A stretch of 64,000 bases of DNA from Krasilnikovozyma curviuscula (GCA_014825775.1 MVAQ01000084.1:1-64000), one strand, 5' to 3'. Numbered from the stretch's first letter, positions 34,391 through 48,995 are shown. Numbers and translations are program-made. Notes: generated by a model not told the origin, from the letters alone.

Positions 34391-36622
34391 ATGAGGTTCT
34401 CGTCTGCCCTTGCTCTCCTGGCTGTCGCCTCTTCCGTCTCAGCTGGCTCTGATGTTCTCGACCTGACGAAATCCACTTTCGATAAAGTCGTCAAGGGCGA
34501 TGGTGGGCTGGTCCTCGCAGAATTCTTTGCTCCCTGGTATGTCCAATACCTTATCAACTGTATTCTTTGTCATCGTGCTGATTGGAATCTCCTGTTGTGA
34601 ATTGCTGATAGGTGTGGTAAGTCACTGCTCACAGTATTCTGGAAATGCGGCGGTTGACTGACCAGCTATATTTTTGTCTAATACCTGCTCCCTCTAGGAC
34701 ACTGCAAAGCTTTGGCTCCTCAATATGAAGAAGCTGCTACTGAATTGAAGCAAAAGGGTATCAAGCTCGCCAAGGTACTTTGCACCCTCTGAGACTTCTA
34801 CGGGACGAAGCTGACTAAACTATCTCGGACTCTTTCATTTCCATTCTTTGGTGGTTTTGGATGCTTGGGTTATCCGTTGTGGATATATTTTAGGTTGACT
34901 GCACGGTAGAAACCGAGCTGTGTCAGGACTACGGTATTCAGGGTTATCCTACGCTGAAAGTTAGTCTACCCTGACTCGGACCTCAATTTTGGACTGAACG
35001 CTCATTTCTCTTCACATATCCATTAAGGTTTTCTCTGATGGTGTTCCAACTGACTATACCGGTCCAAGAAAGACCGACGGCATTGTTTCTTACATGATCA
35101 AGTGAGTATCTTCCCATCTCACGACATCGCTGCCAACACCTCACGATGTCTTTATGTCCGCTAGGCAATCTCTCCCAGCTGTTTCTGAAATCACTGCGGA
35201 TGAGCACGAATCTTTCAAGTCCTCCGACAGAGTGTGAGCCAAATTTGAGATACCAGTTCCCGCGCGGATAAAAATCTGAAGGTCTCGTTGTTTTGCCCCT
35301 TTTCAGAGTCATCATCTCGTATACTCCAGTTGGACAAGATGCTCCAAAGGCCTTCACCTCCTTCGCCAACGCTCACAGAGACTCCTACCTCTTCGGCCAC
35401 ACTTCTGATCCAGCTGCTCTCGACTTGGCTTCTGTCAACGGTCCATCCATCGTACTCTTCAAGTCCTTCGACGAAGGCAGAAACGACTACCCAGGCTCAT
35501 CCTACAACTCCCTGACTCCAGATGACATCGGTTCTTGGATCAAGATCCACGCCATGCCATTGATTGACGAAATCTCACCAGAGAACTTTGCTTCCTACGC
35601 TGAGGCTGGTCTTCCAATCGCCTACTTGTTTGTTGACCCAGAAGACACCAAGACCAACTCAAAGATCCTTAAAGGTCTTGAAACCGTGGCCAAGGAGAAT
35701 GCTGGAAAGCTGTCAATGGTCTACATTGATGCGGTCAAGTTTGCCCAACACGCTGGTTCCTTGAACTTGCAACCCGATATCTGGCCTCAATTCGTCATCC
35801 AGGACTTGGAAGATCAAACCAAGTTCCCATTGAAGACTGCTGCCGCTGCCGCTTTGACTCCAAAGGCCATCCAAGACTTCGTTAACAAGTACAATGCTGG
35901 TGAAATCAAACCAGATGTCAAGTCTGCTGCCATCCCAGCCGACCAAAGCGAGCCAGTTTACACGTTGGTTGCTGATGAGTGGGAAAAGGTCATCTACGAA
36001 GAAGGAAAGAACAAGGATATCCTGTTGGAGATCTATGCTCCTTGGTGGTGAGTGCCTATCCTTCCCGCTTCATTCTTTGGGGTTTTCTAATTTTCCTTTA
36101 TGTTTTCGTGACTCTAGTGGACACTGCAAGAGACTCGCTCCAGTCTGGGAGACTCTCGCTGAGAAGTACACAGACATCAAGGACCGACTCCTTGTTGCAA
36201 AGTTCGACGCTACTGAGAACGACGTCCCACCGACGGAGCCATTCAAAGTTACCGGTAGGTTTCATCGTCTCTTATGGACTCATGCTCTATTGTTACTCAA
36301 CCCACCCCTCGTTTTCGCACCGATTCAGGCTTCCCAACCATCAAATTTAAGCCAGCTGGATCTGAGGTCTTCGTTGATTACCAGGGTGATCGATCCCTCG
36401 AATCTTTGATCGAATTCCTTGAAGATGTGAGTATCAGTCTCACTTTTCAGCCGTGCTTGGCGTTATGGTTTCCGGTCACTGACATATGCGCCGCGTGTTC
36501 GTCAGACCGCTGTGAACTCATTGGATGCTTCCGTCAAGGTGGATCCAGTAGTCGATCCGGTCGCTATCCCAGCTTCTACTGCTATCCCAGCTGCCGCTAC
36601 TGGTCACCATGACGAGCTATAA
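34391..36622 (+). CDS. PDI1: Protein disulfide isomerase
   Basis: ER oxidoreductase that forms and rearranges disulfides in secretory proteins. The product starts MRFSSALALLAVASSVSAGS, a clear signal peptide cleaved near SVSA-GS. Domain order is a-b-b'-a'. The first thioredoxin domain carries APWCGHCKALAP and QGYPTLKVFSDG; the long central exon (about 35309-36048) covers b and b' with ISYTPVGQDAPKAF, PIAYLFVDPEDT and WPQFVIQDLEDQTKF. The second active site is YAPWCGHCKRLAP, then VTGFPTIKFKPAGS. It ends GHHDEL, an HDEL-type ER retention signal. Introns interrupt both CGHC sites, and the first site depends on a 5-nt exon. Length and architecture are those of fungal Pdi1. Confidence 0.96.
34612..34616 (+). 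other. 5-nt microexon in the PDI active site
   Basis: Exon 1 ends ...CCC-TG at 34536, before a GTATGT donor. After a TAG at 34611 the bases GTGTG precede GTAAGT. The next exon starts GACACTGC at 34698. Joined, they read TGG-TGT-GGA-CAC-TGC, W-C-G-H-C. Without these five bases the frame is lost, so the exon is required. The flanking introns are 75 and 81 nt. Confidence 0.85.
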
Positions 36623-36957
36623 GCAGCTTAAACAACGATAATGGAGATTTACAGAAGGAGGAAAGAGTGATATGTGGGGAGAGGGCAGACGAATTGAGGT
36701 TCATAGAACGTGATCAATATTTACATCAACAATACGGTAGCCTCACAATTTAGTACATTTTTCTGTACTCTTTCTACTGCTACATTCTTTAGTTTCATTG
36801 TTTCGATATCGCAACTTTTCCGCTCATCTCAATCACACATCGTTGGCTGCCTACGCAAAAGAGCTGATCAACATAACTATGCTAATGGGCCTATGCGATG
36901 AAGAAAGCAATGCAGATAATGAGGTGATTGTCACAATTTTCTGTGGTCATTGAGATA
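36623..36957. other. Convergent 3' intergenic region, PDI1 / ELG1
   Basis: Lies between two stop codons of convergent genes and should contain both 3' UTRs. I see no gene or motif. Confidence 0.6.
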
Positions 36958-39900
36958 TCACGCGGGTCTTGATTTGGCGCTCGAAAGTAGCAACGCGCCT
37001 GGAGTTGAGCTCTTTGGAGAGGTAGCAGAATTCGGAATAGCTTGCTGAATCATGATGTCACCACCGCCCTCTTTCTCTACTTCTTCCTCAGGTTCCACTG
37101 TGACAGCATCCTTCCCCGGGCAGTCCAGGAAGGTGGTCTTGAGCCCACCACTCCTAGCTAACTCCAGCTCGACGTCATTAAGACCATCGCCGTAGATATA
37201 ACGCTGGTAGCTTGGTTTGTAGCTTCCGACTGCTGCCATGGCAGCTAGAGCTGAAAGACGTTGCGGTCTGCCGTCGCGGACAAACTGATTCTGTGCTTCG
37301 TATACAGTCTTGAGGACGTCGTCTTGTCGGACCATGATTCGTATGAAGGGAATATACGAGGTGAAGAGAATAGGGCTTGGGAGCAGTGGAGATGCGAGGT
37401 CGACGAGGGGGTCAAGGAAAGGAAGAACTTCTTGACTTTGGTAATAGTCCCTGGAGCAGAAATAGGTCACAATTATGGTTGAGTGAGTCAGAAGGGAAGG
37501 AGACATTAAGACCAGAATATAGCTCACCTTCGAATCCTTAAGTCTGCGCTAGAAATGAAGCCTCTTTCTCTACCAGAGATCTGTAGCGAAACCTCTCCAA
37601 GCTCTAACCTAGCTCGTACGGCGTACTCTGTTGCTATTTCCCTGTCATAACCGAACCCTCTCAGTCCTATAAGTTCCTCTTTCTCAAAAACAGCATTTTC
37701 CATGTAAGTGACGTATTTGTCGGCATTGATTTCACCAGACTTGACGTCAAAGGTGAAAGTGGCAGGCGGTTCTGAGAGAGCTAGCGTTGTTGAAGAAGCT
37801 TGATCGATGAGGTTAGAGAAAGATATGGCTTCGAGATATTTCGAAAGGGCAGTGATGGGCCGCAAATTTTGAGGGTAAGGTGAAGGTGGTGCGGTCTCCG
37901 AGAGCTCGGGAGAGTGAGGTTGACTGTCAGACGTTGATGAATCGATAGGCAGGAAAGAATGGGTCCAATCTCCGATCTTGTCTACCCATTCATTTCCACG
38001 TCTCTCGTCCTCACTGATACTCTCTCTGACCGACTGATGGTTTTTTGACTGCTGTATTCCGCAGATGAGCTTTGCATCCATCTCCAGCTGACAAATTGCT
38101 CTTCTCAGATCTGGGTATGCTTCAGGCTGGCTAGACTCTGGTTTTCGGACGATATCATCGCATCCGACTTCTTCTGTCCTCCAGAGGTTTTGAGTGTATA
38201 AGTTGTCGATGTATCTATCTGAGATGAGGTGATGCGTTGTTGGGTATGATGATGCAAGGATATTTCGTAGGTAAGGCGTAGCAACGATGGCTGGCGGGGG
38301 TGTATATGTGAGGGTTGTTTGTAAAGAAAGCTGAGAGAGAGGGAGGACGTCGGTGTCTGTTGGAGAAGGGGATGTCAGTAGGAGACTTCAGAGATAAAGA
38401 AGAAGGATCTTCAAACTGACCATTACATGTCATGATGATTGGTCGCAAACTTCTTCCTATGATTCCAATGACACCCCTCCAAAAGTCAGTATCTTCAGCG
38501 AAAATGATGTCGACCTCTTCAAGCAAAATCAGACTCTGTCGAACCTTCTTTGCAGGCGCAACTGTGAGAGCGTCATGCGATGAAGAGGGTAAGGAAGTCA
38601 TGAATCCAAACTGAGAGCGCTTCGCTTGTTTGAGCTTTGTGATATCGCCCTCGTCGTCGGAGAGGACAAGTGCGTCAGCTGAGGAGGCACCGGAGGCGGC
38701 AGATATGGATGATGCCGAGGCTGAGGCTTGGAAAAGCTTGGCGAAGAGTGTGTTTGGTTTTTGTTTAGCTGCATCCTTCTCCTTCCCCTGCTGCTAAGAC
38801 TGAGTCAGACAATAAATTTGAGAAGAAAAAGGAACGGCAGACCACCACTCACTTTTCCACCCGCAACCATATGATTTCCACTAGCCATACCACCAAGCAA
38901 TCTCGCTAGCTCTGTGATGCCTCTTTTCGTCCCCGGTCCAACCTCAAAGACCTCCCAGCCCAGCTCCTCGGCGCAAGCGTAGACGGAGCTAGTCTTCCCA
39001 CTACCCGGCGGACCATGAAGGAGGATCGCATTGTGGAGAAGTTTTTGGGTGAGGGAGGGGTACCGCTTCTTTGTTGTGGGCGGCGGCTTGAACGGAGAGC
39101 TGATGACTTTCTGTGGCGATGATGAAGGTTGATCTGGAAGAGCTGATGGCGAGGAGGATGATACAGGGACTCGACTCAGCGTCTTTCTTTTGATTGGACC
39201 AAGGTTCATGTCGTCTTCGTCTTCGTCTTCGTCTTCGTCATTGTTGAGTTGTTCATCAGCGCTATTCATCCGTTCCAACACTCCCTCCTCTTCTCTGTAG
39301 TCGAAGATCGGATCATCCTCACCCTCATCATCATCTGAGTGCACAATCCAATCGTCCATCTTCTTCTTCGGTTTCTTCTTGGGTAGGTTCCTAATGACCT
39401 CGCGTTTCCTCTTGCCCTTCTCGCCAGACTGGACCGCTAGCAGCGAGAGCCAATCGCGCAGGTACCTCGCCTCGGGCGTGCTGGCAATGACGTCGGCAGC
39501 GCGCTTGGGAGCGTAAATATCAGCCATGCGCTGAGTCGTTTGAGCGGTGGACGAGGAGAGCGAGGATGCGGGTGATGGTGCTTGGATGTCAGCCTTGGTG
39601 ATTGCTTCTGAGGACGGGACCGACAACGCATCAAGGACGAAGGATTCAGATGGTGGGCAGCAGAATAGAGCTGATGTTGAAGATTTGGATGCATCACCAT
39701 CTCGAATCTCAATGACCCTTTTCCCAATCATGGAAGGGCGAGAGCTGGAAGGGCCAAAAGAGACCTTCGATCCTGAGTCACCATGTTCTTCTCTAGTAGG
39801 TAGTCTTGCCTCCATAAGCCCAACCTTTAACATAGACTGCGAAGGCTCAGATGAAGCGACCTTAGCACCAGTTCGAGGGGCAAAGAATGAGTGCGCCAGT

Positions 39901-40950
39901 TTCTTCTGCGGCTGAGATACTAGTTGTTGTTGCGGAAGCGACGTCTTGGTGAGAGTGAGCGACGCGGAGGAGGATGGGAGAAGCGTGATGCCCATGTCCT
40001 CAACACTCATTGTCGAGTCATCTGAGGCCGTCAGGTCGATGGAATTGGCGGCTGTAATAAGGCGATGTGTCAGCGGAATTAATATGTGCAGGGCGATGTG
40101 ATGAGGACCACTTACAAGCTTGAGATGAAGGTGAGAGAATGCATACATCCAGCGCCGACGGTACTCTCCTGGTTATCTTATTTGTTGGCGCAGACCAAGG
40201 AGCGTCGACAACAAGCGTCGCGTCGCTAATGTGATCGTCGAGGAATTCCACAGGTGCGGTCGACTCCGAATCCGCATTGTTCTTCCCTTTGCCTTTGAGG
40301 TTTTTGGAAGTTTTGGGTTTCGTCTGAGTGTTGGTTTTAGGTCCAACCGCTACTGATTTCGCGTATGACCTAACTGCTAGAGCAGGACGGGTTGGCGAGA
40401 GAGGTTTCGAGGTTGGAGCATCCCCCTTGACCTCAGATTCAGCCGGTAACGTCAAATTTGATGTTGAAGCTACAGTTTCGTCAAAGGAATCCGTGGTATC
40501 TGCCAAAGTAAAACCTCCTTCGGTAGCATGGGTACCATCGTTTGGCTGAGCAACCGCTGTCGAGGTTTTACCCAGCTTCTGGCTAAACTTGCTGTCCGAG
40601 GTCCAAGGTTCCTTAGCTTGAGATTTAGTCCTCGCCTTGGACGCTGTTGCTGCGCCGTCGTCGGCTGATGCGGCTGAAGGAGGCGGTGGTGAAGGAGGTC
40701 TAATACCAAAGGCACCGCCGCCGAACGAGAGCTTTGCCTGGGAGGAAGAAGACGTTGACGAGCTGGACTTCTTCTTGATTGATGTCGTCCTGGGCTTGGC
40801 TACTGCCGGTGCTTTGGGTGGTGGTACAGGAGGAGGAGCTGGATTTTCAGAAGCTGTCGAGGGACCTGGTGCTTCTTCTGCCGCTACAGCTGCAGGTGCT
40901 GGAGGTTTGGCTACCTTCGTGAAGAAGGAGTGGAGTGGGGGTGTGCTCAT
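36958..40950 (-). CDS. ELG1: Elg1/ATAD5-like RFC-type PCNA unloader subunit
   Basis: Large AAA+ subunit of the alternative clamp loader (Elg1-RFC) that removes PCNA from DNA. The start is MSTPPLHSFFTKVAK at 40950; LHSFF resembles a PCNA-interacting LxxFF box. A long disordered N-terminus follows, with NSIDLTASDDST, a SUMO-interacting-like motif. Then YAPKRAADVIASTPEARYLRDWL (the family's pre-ATPase block), Walker A GPPGSGKTSSVYACAEELGW, an approximately 90-residue low-complexity insert, and Walker B LILLEEVDIIF followed by RGVIGIIGRSLRPIIMTCN. The remaining region (to SSAKSRPA at 36958) is poorly conserved, as in other Elg1 proteins. At least five introns. The LEEVD Walker B form is characteristic of ATAD5/Elg1 rather than RFC1. 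Confidence 0.82.
39210..39240. repeat. (CTTCGT)n hexamer run inside ELG1
   Basis: Alternating CTTCGT units encode a DEDEDED acidic stretch on the minus strand. It is a short coding repeat in a disordered region and is likely to vary in length. Confidence 0.6.
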
Positions 40951-41539
40951 TCCATCAGGCTGCTGATGAAAGTCCGTAGGGAGGTGTTGAGTTCCAGCTC
41001 TTTTTGATTTTCGAATGAAGCAACGAACGCGTTGTCGATAGTGAGCAACGAAGACCAAATCAACGAGATTTCTGAGCTGGAAGAGAAGCAAGAGTAAGGG
41101 AAGGAGAAGTTATTTGAGCAAGTATTACGGCTCACCCAAGCTCTGCAGGTAATATTTGATTTGGTCGTTGCTGAGAACCTTGGAGACACACCTCGCGTCG
41201 TGCTTGACGGGGACGAAGAACTAGAATTGATAGCAGCGCAACTCTCCAAGACAGGGTGGTTAAGAAATTATGTCAGAAAGAAGAAGCGATAACAAATCTG
41301 GTCTCAAAATTAGTCCTCTTTTGTATCACTCGAATGCTCATTTGGAGGTGACCAGGGCGACCGTGGATCTCTAGCGGGAGGCTTGGTCTGGAGCAATACA
41401 GCTCAAAGTTGACTTAGTTCTTTAGTGCTGGTCTTGCAAGAACAATGTGAGGCACTTCATTTACCAGTTGCGCTTCTCCAAATTGTCTGCGTTCTAACAT
41501 CACCTGCAAAAGCAGAGCTTGCTTGGTTCAGAAAGGTGA

Positions 41540-41564
41540 TATATTTATATATATATATATATAA
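41540..41564. repeat. AT dinucleotide microsatellite
   Basis: TATATTTATATATATATATATATAA-type run in an otherwise mixed-composition intergenic region. Confidence 0.85.
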
Positions 41565-42466
41565 TTCAACTCATTTGAGATTCAGAATGCGTTTGGTTCC
41601 GAGTGAAGATATGAATCTACAGATAAGGCAGAAAAGGTAAAGTGCGTTTAGAACGAGATGTGAATCGAACCATTTGATGTCTGTGTTATCGAATGGGGGA
41701 TAGAGCGAAGAAATTTTAGCAGAGAATAACTGTAAAACTTGTATGGTATATATCCCAAGAGACAGTGCTTGCGCTGGTTTAGCTTGGTGCTCATTATTTT
41801 GAACGATAGATCACAGCGCCAAAAGCTCATCTCGCTTTCGCATAGTTGCTCTTGGTGTTACCCTCACCCAGTTAAGAGCTTCATATGAATTGTCCACCTT
41901 GTGAGATGTTTCACCGCTAGCGAGTCTCTTTTGCCATGGGTTGACCATAGCTCAGTGAGAGATGCGAATGGGCGACGGGAGATCTACCACATGATTTTCC
42001 AACACTCGCTTTCTGGCTAGATGAGCAGGCCGTTTCGAAAGAGTCAGTAACTCAGGTTTGAGGGTGTTATTCTCACTGCGCACCCTCGACTGCAAATACG
42101 TACACCTGTCAGCGCACTTCGCCAATGTCTACGTGGAGCGCGCTCCCACGAACGATCGTTCTCCGAGGCTCCTGAAACCTTGTTCGTCTTCAGAGCGGTT
42201 TCTTTGATCGTCGCTCACTTAGTCTCAGTCATCTCGAGGCTCACTGCGGTCGGCGGATCCAAACGTCTCCCTCCTTCGCATCACTATTGTGTGGGGTTTT
42301 TGAGTTATCTAATCTGTGCGTGGTGGGGACAACACATCGAGACCAAGAAGCTGTACTGAGCACCGGCTCCATGTCAGAATGTATCTTCTCTAAGCTAACG
42401 ACGAGAGTATCAGAGCAGGTCGTACGTCTTTACGTTCGAGCACCCATCTTCCGAAAATCCGGCCAA

Positions 42467-42476
42467 CCAATCAGAG
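42467..42476 (+). promoter_or_regulatory. CCAAT box
   Basis: CCAATCAGAG is a good match to HAP/CBF (NF-Y) sites. It lies about 870 bp upstream of the Mig1-like ATG and roughly 550 bp before the suspected leader intron, so it may be close to the true promoter. Confidence 0.45.
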
Positions 42477-43335
42477 CGCAGAACGGCAACGCCTCGTTAT
42501 CTCCGCACTTTATTATGATTCCACCCACACTTTTACAACGTCTTCTACACCATCTGCGCTGTGAAGTGTGCACCTTGAAGGTGTGGTGGAGTGGGCTGTG
42601 ATTGGCACTTTGTCGTACGATTTCAAGAGCAAGAAAGAACGAGAGGGTGACATATTTTTGTGTTTGTTGCGTTGCCGCGCTCTCGGCTCGAGGGGAGGGA
42701 CGCTCCTCGAGGAGCACCCTGGTCTCCCCACACCATTGACTTCCAAACAAAGTCGAAAACAACAGCGACGGCAGAGAAATCTAACGTCACAGCAGCGGGA
42801 TCCCAGCCAGCCAGCAGCTCGAAGTCTCCAAGCAGCAGACCAGGCAGGCCGAAGAGGAGATAGTTTCTAAAGTTAGTCTTCCTAGCTAGAATAGGGCGGG
42901 TAACAAAAATTCGCACTGTGCTCACTCGACCGCTCCCCGTCTTTGCTCCCAATCGAACTAGCCCACCTTTCCTCAAGCCTTCATTCAAGCACCAGACGGT
43001 TCATCTAGAGCTACAAGGTGAGTTGCATTGCGTCGTATCGTACGCCCGTCGCGCATTTTTCGGGTCAAATTTGGTGTGAGCGGGAAATGGCTTCCACGCA
43101 TTTGACAGCAAAGCGAGCCAGTTGGATGACAATTGGGAGGGTTAGAATGAGATGCAGTACCGACAGAGCTGTGTCGTGGCCTTGTTTGACCCCAGGAGCA
43201 GTACCCTGACAAAATCTCTGCTTTTTCGCCTCCTCCCTTTTTCCTTGCAACTGTGGGCGCAAACGTTTGCTCCTCGAACCCTCACTCAACCACATCCCAC
43301 TGGACCACAACCACCATCTCGCTGCTTCCAATCGA

Positions 43336-46297
<2,962 letters not shown>

Positions 46298-46713
46298 ACC
46301 CTCGTTCTCGTGTTTTTTAAATTCCTTCTCCTTGTGCTTTTCTTTTGTCCAACCCTTAGACTTTCCTTTTTTTAACCTATAGACATTTCTAGAGTTCTAA
46401 CGAGATTCCAATTCACACCTCCCTATTGTCGCATAACAAACCCTTAGACTGTGCAATAGCCAAAAATCTTAGATGTTTCAAGTAATTTGTATTTTTATCT
46501 CCAATCTTCTCCTGCTCCATATGCGATGCGACTGCTTTCTTTTTCATGAATGTACTTGGCTCCACGTCGACATGAAATAAGCGTGCGTGGAATAAGGAGA
46601 AGGACATAGACCCAAAATATGAAGAGAGATGAGAGGTTACAACAGAGCAAAGGAAAAGAAACTATCAAGAAAAGCGTTTCGTTACTTCAAAGCAAATCAT
46701 TCAAAGAACCTCA
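46298..46713. other. Convergent 3' intergenic region
   Basis: Lies between the Mig1-like stop and the stop of the leftward disordered-protein gene. T-rich 3' UTR-like sequence follows the first stop. Nothing else is seen. Confidence 0.55.
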
Positions 46714-48995
46714 TCACATGAACATCATTTCTGCATTCTTCCTCTCCTCTTCGTCCTCAATCATCATCGCTTTCTTCGCAACGTCCTCGGCAGTATACAA
46801 CGTCGGGTCGAGCGCGACTCGTGCGGGACCAGTGTCGACTTCGTGTGGTGGCGGATTGGTTGCACCGCCGCCCATACCTAGACCACCAGAGAAGAGAGGT
46901 GAGAAGGTGCCATGAGTTGGTGAGGTTGGGGTCATATTGGTGTGAAGCTGTTTCTGAGCCTAGAGAAGAAGATGACAAATTAGTAGTTGCATAACAGAGA
47001 CTAGGGATCGACGAAAGTTTGCTAACCTGGTCGACTACCTGACGGAAACCCTTCCTCATGACAGTGGCCCTACTCCTCAGCTTGTTCCATCCAACACCCG
47101 AAGTATCGAGCTCAGCCGGCATAGGTCGCTCGAGCACCTTTCGTACCTCCGGCGGGTACATCGACAGATCGTCAGCCTGATGCTGCTGTTTCTGCTGGTG
47201 CTGTGCGAAGACAGGCGCCGTCAACGGAGTTTGAGGTGGTGACATGGAGTCCAGTTCCAGCGTCTGCGGGTTAAGTTTGACCCATTGACTTTCCGGACGA
47301 GTGGTCTGCGAGCGCTGCCGAGGGTGGTGGGCTTGTTGGCGGGCAGCGTTGGGACCGGAGGGCATGTCCTTTGGTGGTGGTGGAGGTGGCAGATCGTCGT
47401 TTATTTCTTGCATTGCATGCGTGTGGCTCAGCGGACTGGGAGCCGTCTGCTGTCGCCGCGTCGTGGACGTCGCTGGCGGTGCTGAAGCCGGCTGCGAGAT
47501 TCGACGGCTTTTTGGTACGAAGCCTAGTGGAGAACTATCATCTTCATCTTCATCGCTGTCAGCATTTTGAGAGTAATGAGCTGAATTGAAGGAGATTGGT
47601 TTGATGGTCAGGGCTGCGTCTGCAGCAGGTAGCGTCGGCAATTTCGTCTTCGGGGATGGCGGTGAAGGTGGTGACACATACCGAGACGGAACAGGTGCAG
47701 GTGCGGAAATAGTTTGTTGTCTGGTGGGTCTGTTGAGATCTGTGATAGATGGGGGGTTAACAAGAGGTCTTTCGTCGTTCGGGTTCCAAGAGTTGTGTTT
47801 TGGCCGCGAAGGCGAGGTATGCGACATGTGTGAAGGAGAGGAGTGTGAGGTTGACACATAACTGGTGTGGTGTCTCGAATGATGGCTACGATGATGAGTT
47901 GAGCTATGGGATCCTGAGTGAGATGAAGAGTGAGGAGAACCCGTTGAAGTACCAGCTGGAAAGGGGATGGTTGGTGAAGTAAGCGGTTTGATGTCTGAAT
48001 AAGCATCTGGCACAGTGGAAGACTTTGAATGCTGACCACCTGCATTTGGTGAGAAGCCGAGTGAGTTCGAAAATACGGTTTCGATGGGAGGTGGTCGAGG
48101 CAGAGGTGCTTCTCTAGAGTTGGTCGCTTGAGGAGCAGGTGGTAACGGAGGGCTGATCAACGGCGCACGAACTTCTCTGGAAGGCGTCGGTGATAGTTGC
48201 GAAAACCTCTTCGACTGGGATGCTTCTTGAGGTGTTGTTCCATCCTCCTTGATGTCCAACAACGTTCCGTTGGGACTTCTCTCCCTCGAAATGCTCCTCC
48301 TGGGTCTGCGAACCGAATTGCTAGGTCCCAGCATCTGCCTCGCCAGAGACCTAGTTCGTGCCAAGTTGGCCTCGTTTGGTGTGGGTACGACAAATGGGTT
48401 ACCCCCTGAAGGTGACGTCGGACTGCCGCCATACGAGTTTGAGTTACGATGGCTTGGTCGACGTGTGATACCGACACCATTTGACGACTGGGATAGCGAG
48501 GAAGGTTGGTGGAGTGCTGTGTGAGGAAGAGAATGCGATAAGACTGGGGCTGATTTTTTGGTTGTGATCCTTCTGAAAAGGCTGTTTGAGCTTTTCAGAT
48601 TGCTTGGAGTGGTTGATGGGCTGACCGAGGAGTTGCCATTTCTTCTATCAAGCGAATGAAACCGCCATTTGAACCAATCAGCTTTATCATTCATAGATAG
48701 AACGATGCAAGACAGAAGGTAAATAGCAAAATCCATAAGCTCTGATCGTACGCCTCGTTCAAACGATCACTCCCTTCCCACAGCCCTCGTGGTATCGGTA
48801 TCGAGCCCCCGTCCCATTCAGAAGAAGTAAACCACAGGTTTGAAGAGGGGGAACTCACTCATTATCTCTGCCCTTAGTACTGGTGCCTTCTCTGCCCTGT
48901 GTATCCGACAGGCTCAGGCTTTCGAACCAATCGTGCTCCGTAGGCGACGAAGCTGGAACGACAGGAGGAAGGACGTATTGCGAGGTAGCTGACAT
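46714..48995 (-). CDS. Ser/Pro-rich disordered protein, function unknown
   Basis: I do not recognise this protein. Exon 1 starts MSATSQYVLPPVVPASSP at 48995 and contains EHDWFESLSLSDTQG. It ends at a GTGAGT near 48860. Exon 2 begins after TTGATAG, giving ...RDNERNGNSSVSPS. Most of the protein is low complexity: Ser/His-rich HSGSHSSTHHRSHHSRHH, PPPPPPKDMP, and many SP/TP sites. Ordered-looking islands are LARTRSLARQMLGPSNSVRR, SQWVKLNPQTLELDS and, near the end, MYPPEVRKVLERPMP then GWNKLRSRATVMRKGFRQVV. One more intron lies near 46960-47030. The C-terminus is a charged helix (DEEERKNAEMMFM). This pattern fits a phospho-regulated scaffold, but no function can be assigned. Confidence 0.7.

Larger units (their letters stand above)
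40951..43335. promoter_or_regulatory. Long promoter/leader region upstream of the Mig1-like gene
   Basis: About 2.4 kb between the divergent ELG1 and Mig1-like starts. Contents seen: an alternating AT run (41540-41564), two GTGGGG boxes matching the Mig1/CreA consensus SYGGRG (42291-42296, 42323-42328), a CCAAT box (42467-42471), and a CTACAAG-GTGAGT donor at 43019, suggesting an intron in the 5' leader. Several short ORFs show no family resemblance. The large size fits a heavily regulated transcription factor gene. Confidence 0.5.

Noticed and set aside
41655..41740. GAATCGAACC (reverse of a B-box-like GGTTCGATTC), considered as a tRNA gene on the minus strand
   Set aside because: No T-stem pairing, no acceptor stem and no A box at the right distance.
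42287..42601. 104-codon open frame upstream of the Mig1-like gene
   Set aside because: Composition and lack of any domain, with similar open frames on the other strand, point to chance; the region looks like promoter/leader.
47285..47861. Several + strand frames opposite the disordered-protein gene
   Set aside because: They mirror low-complexity sequence of the minus-strand gene and have no splice or domain support.
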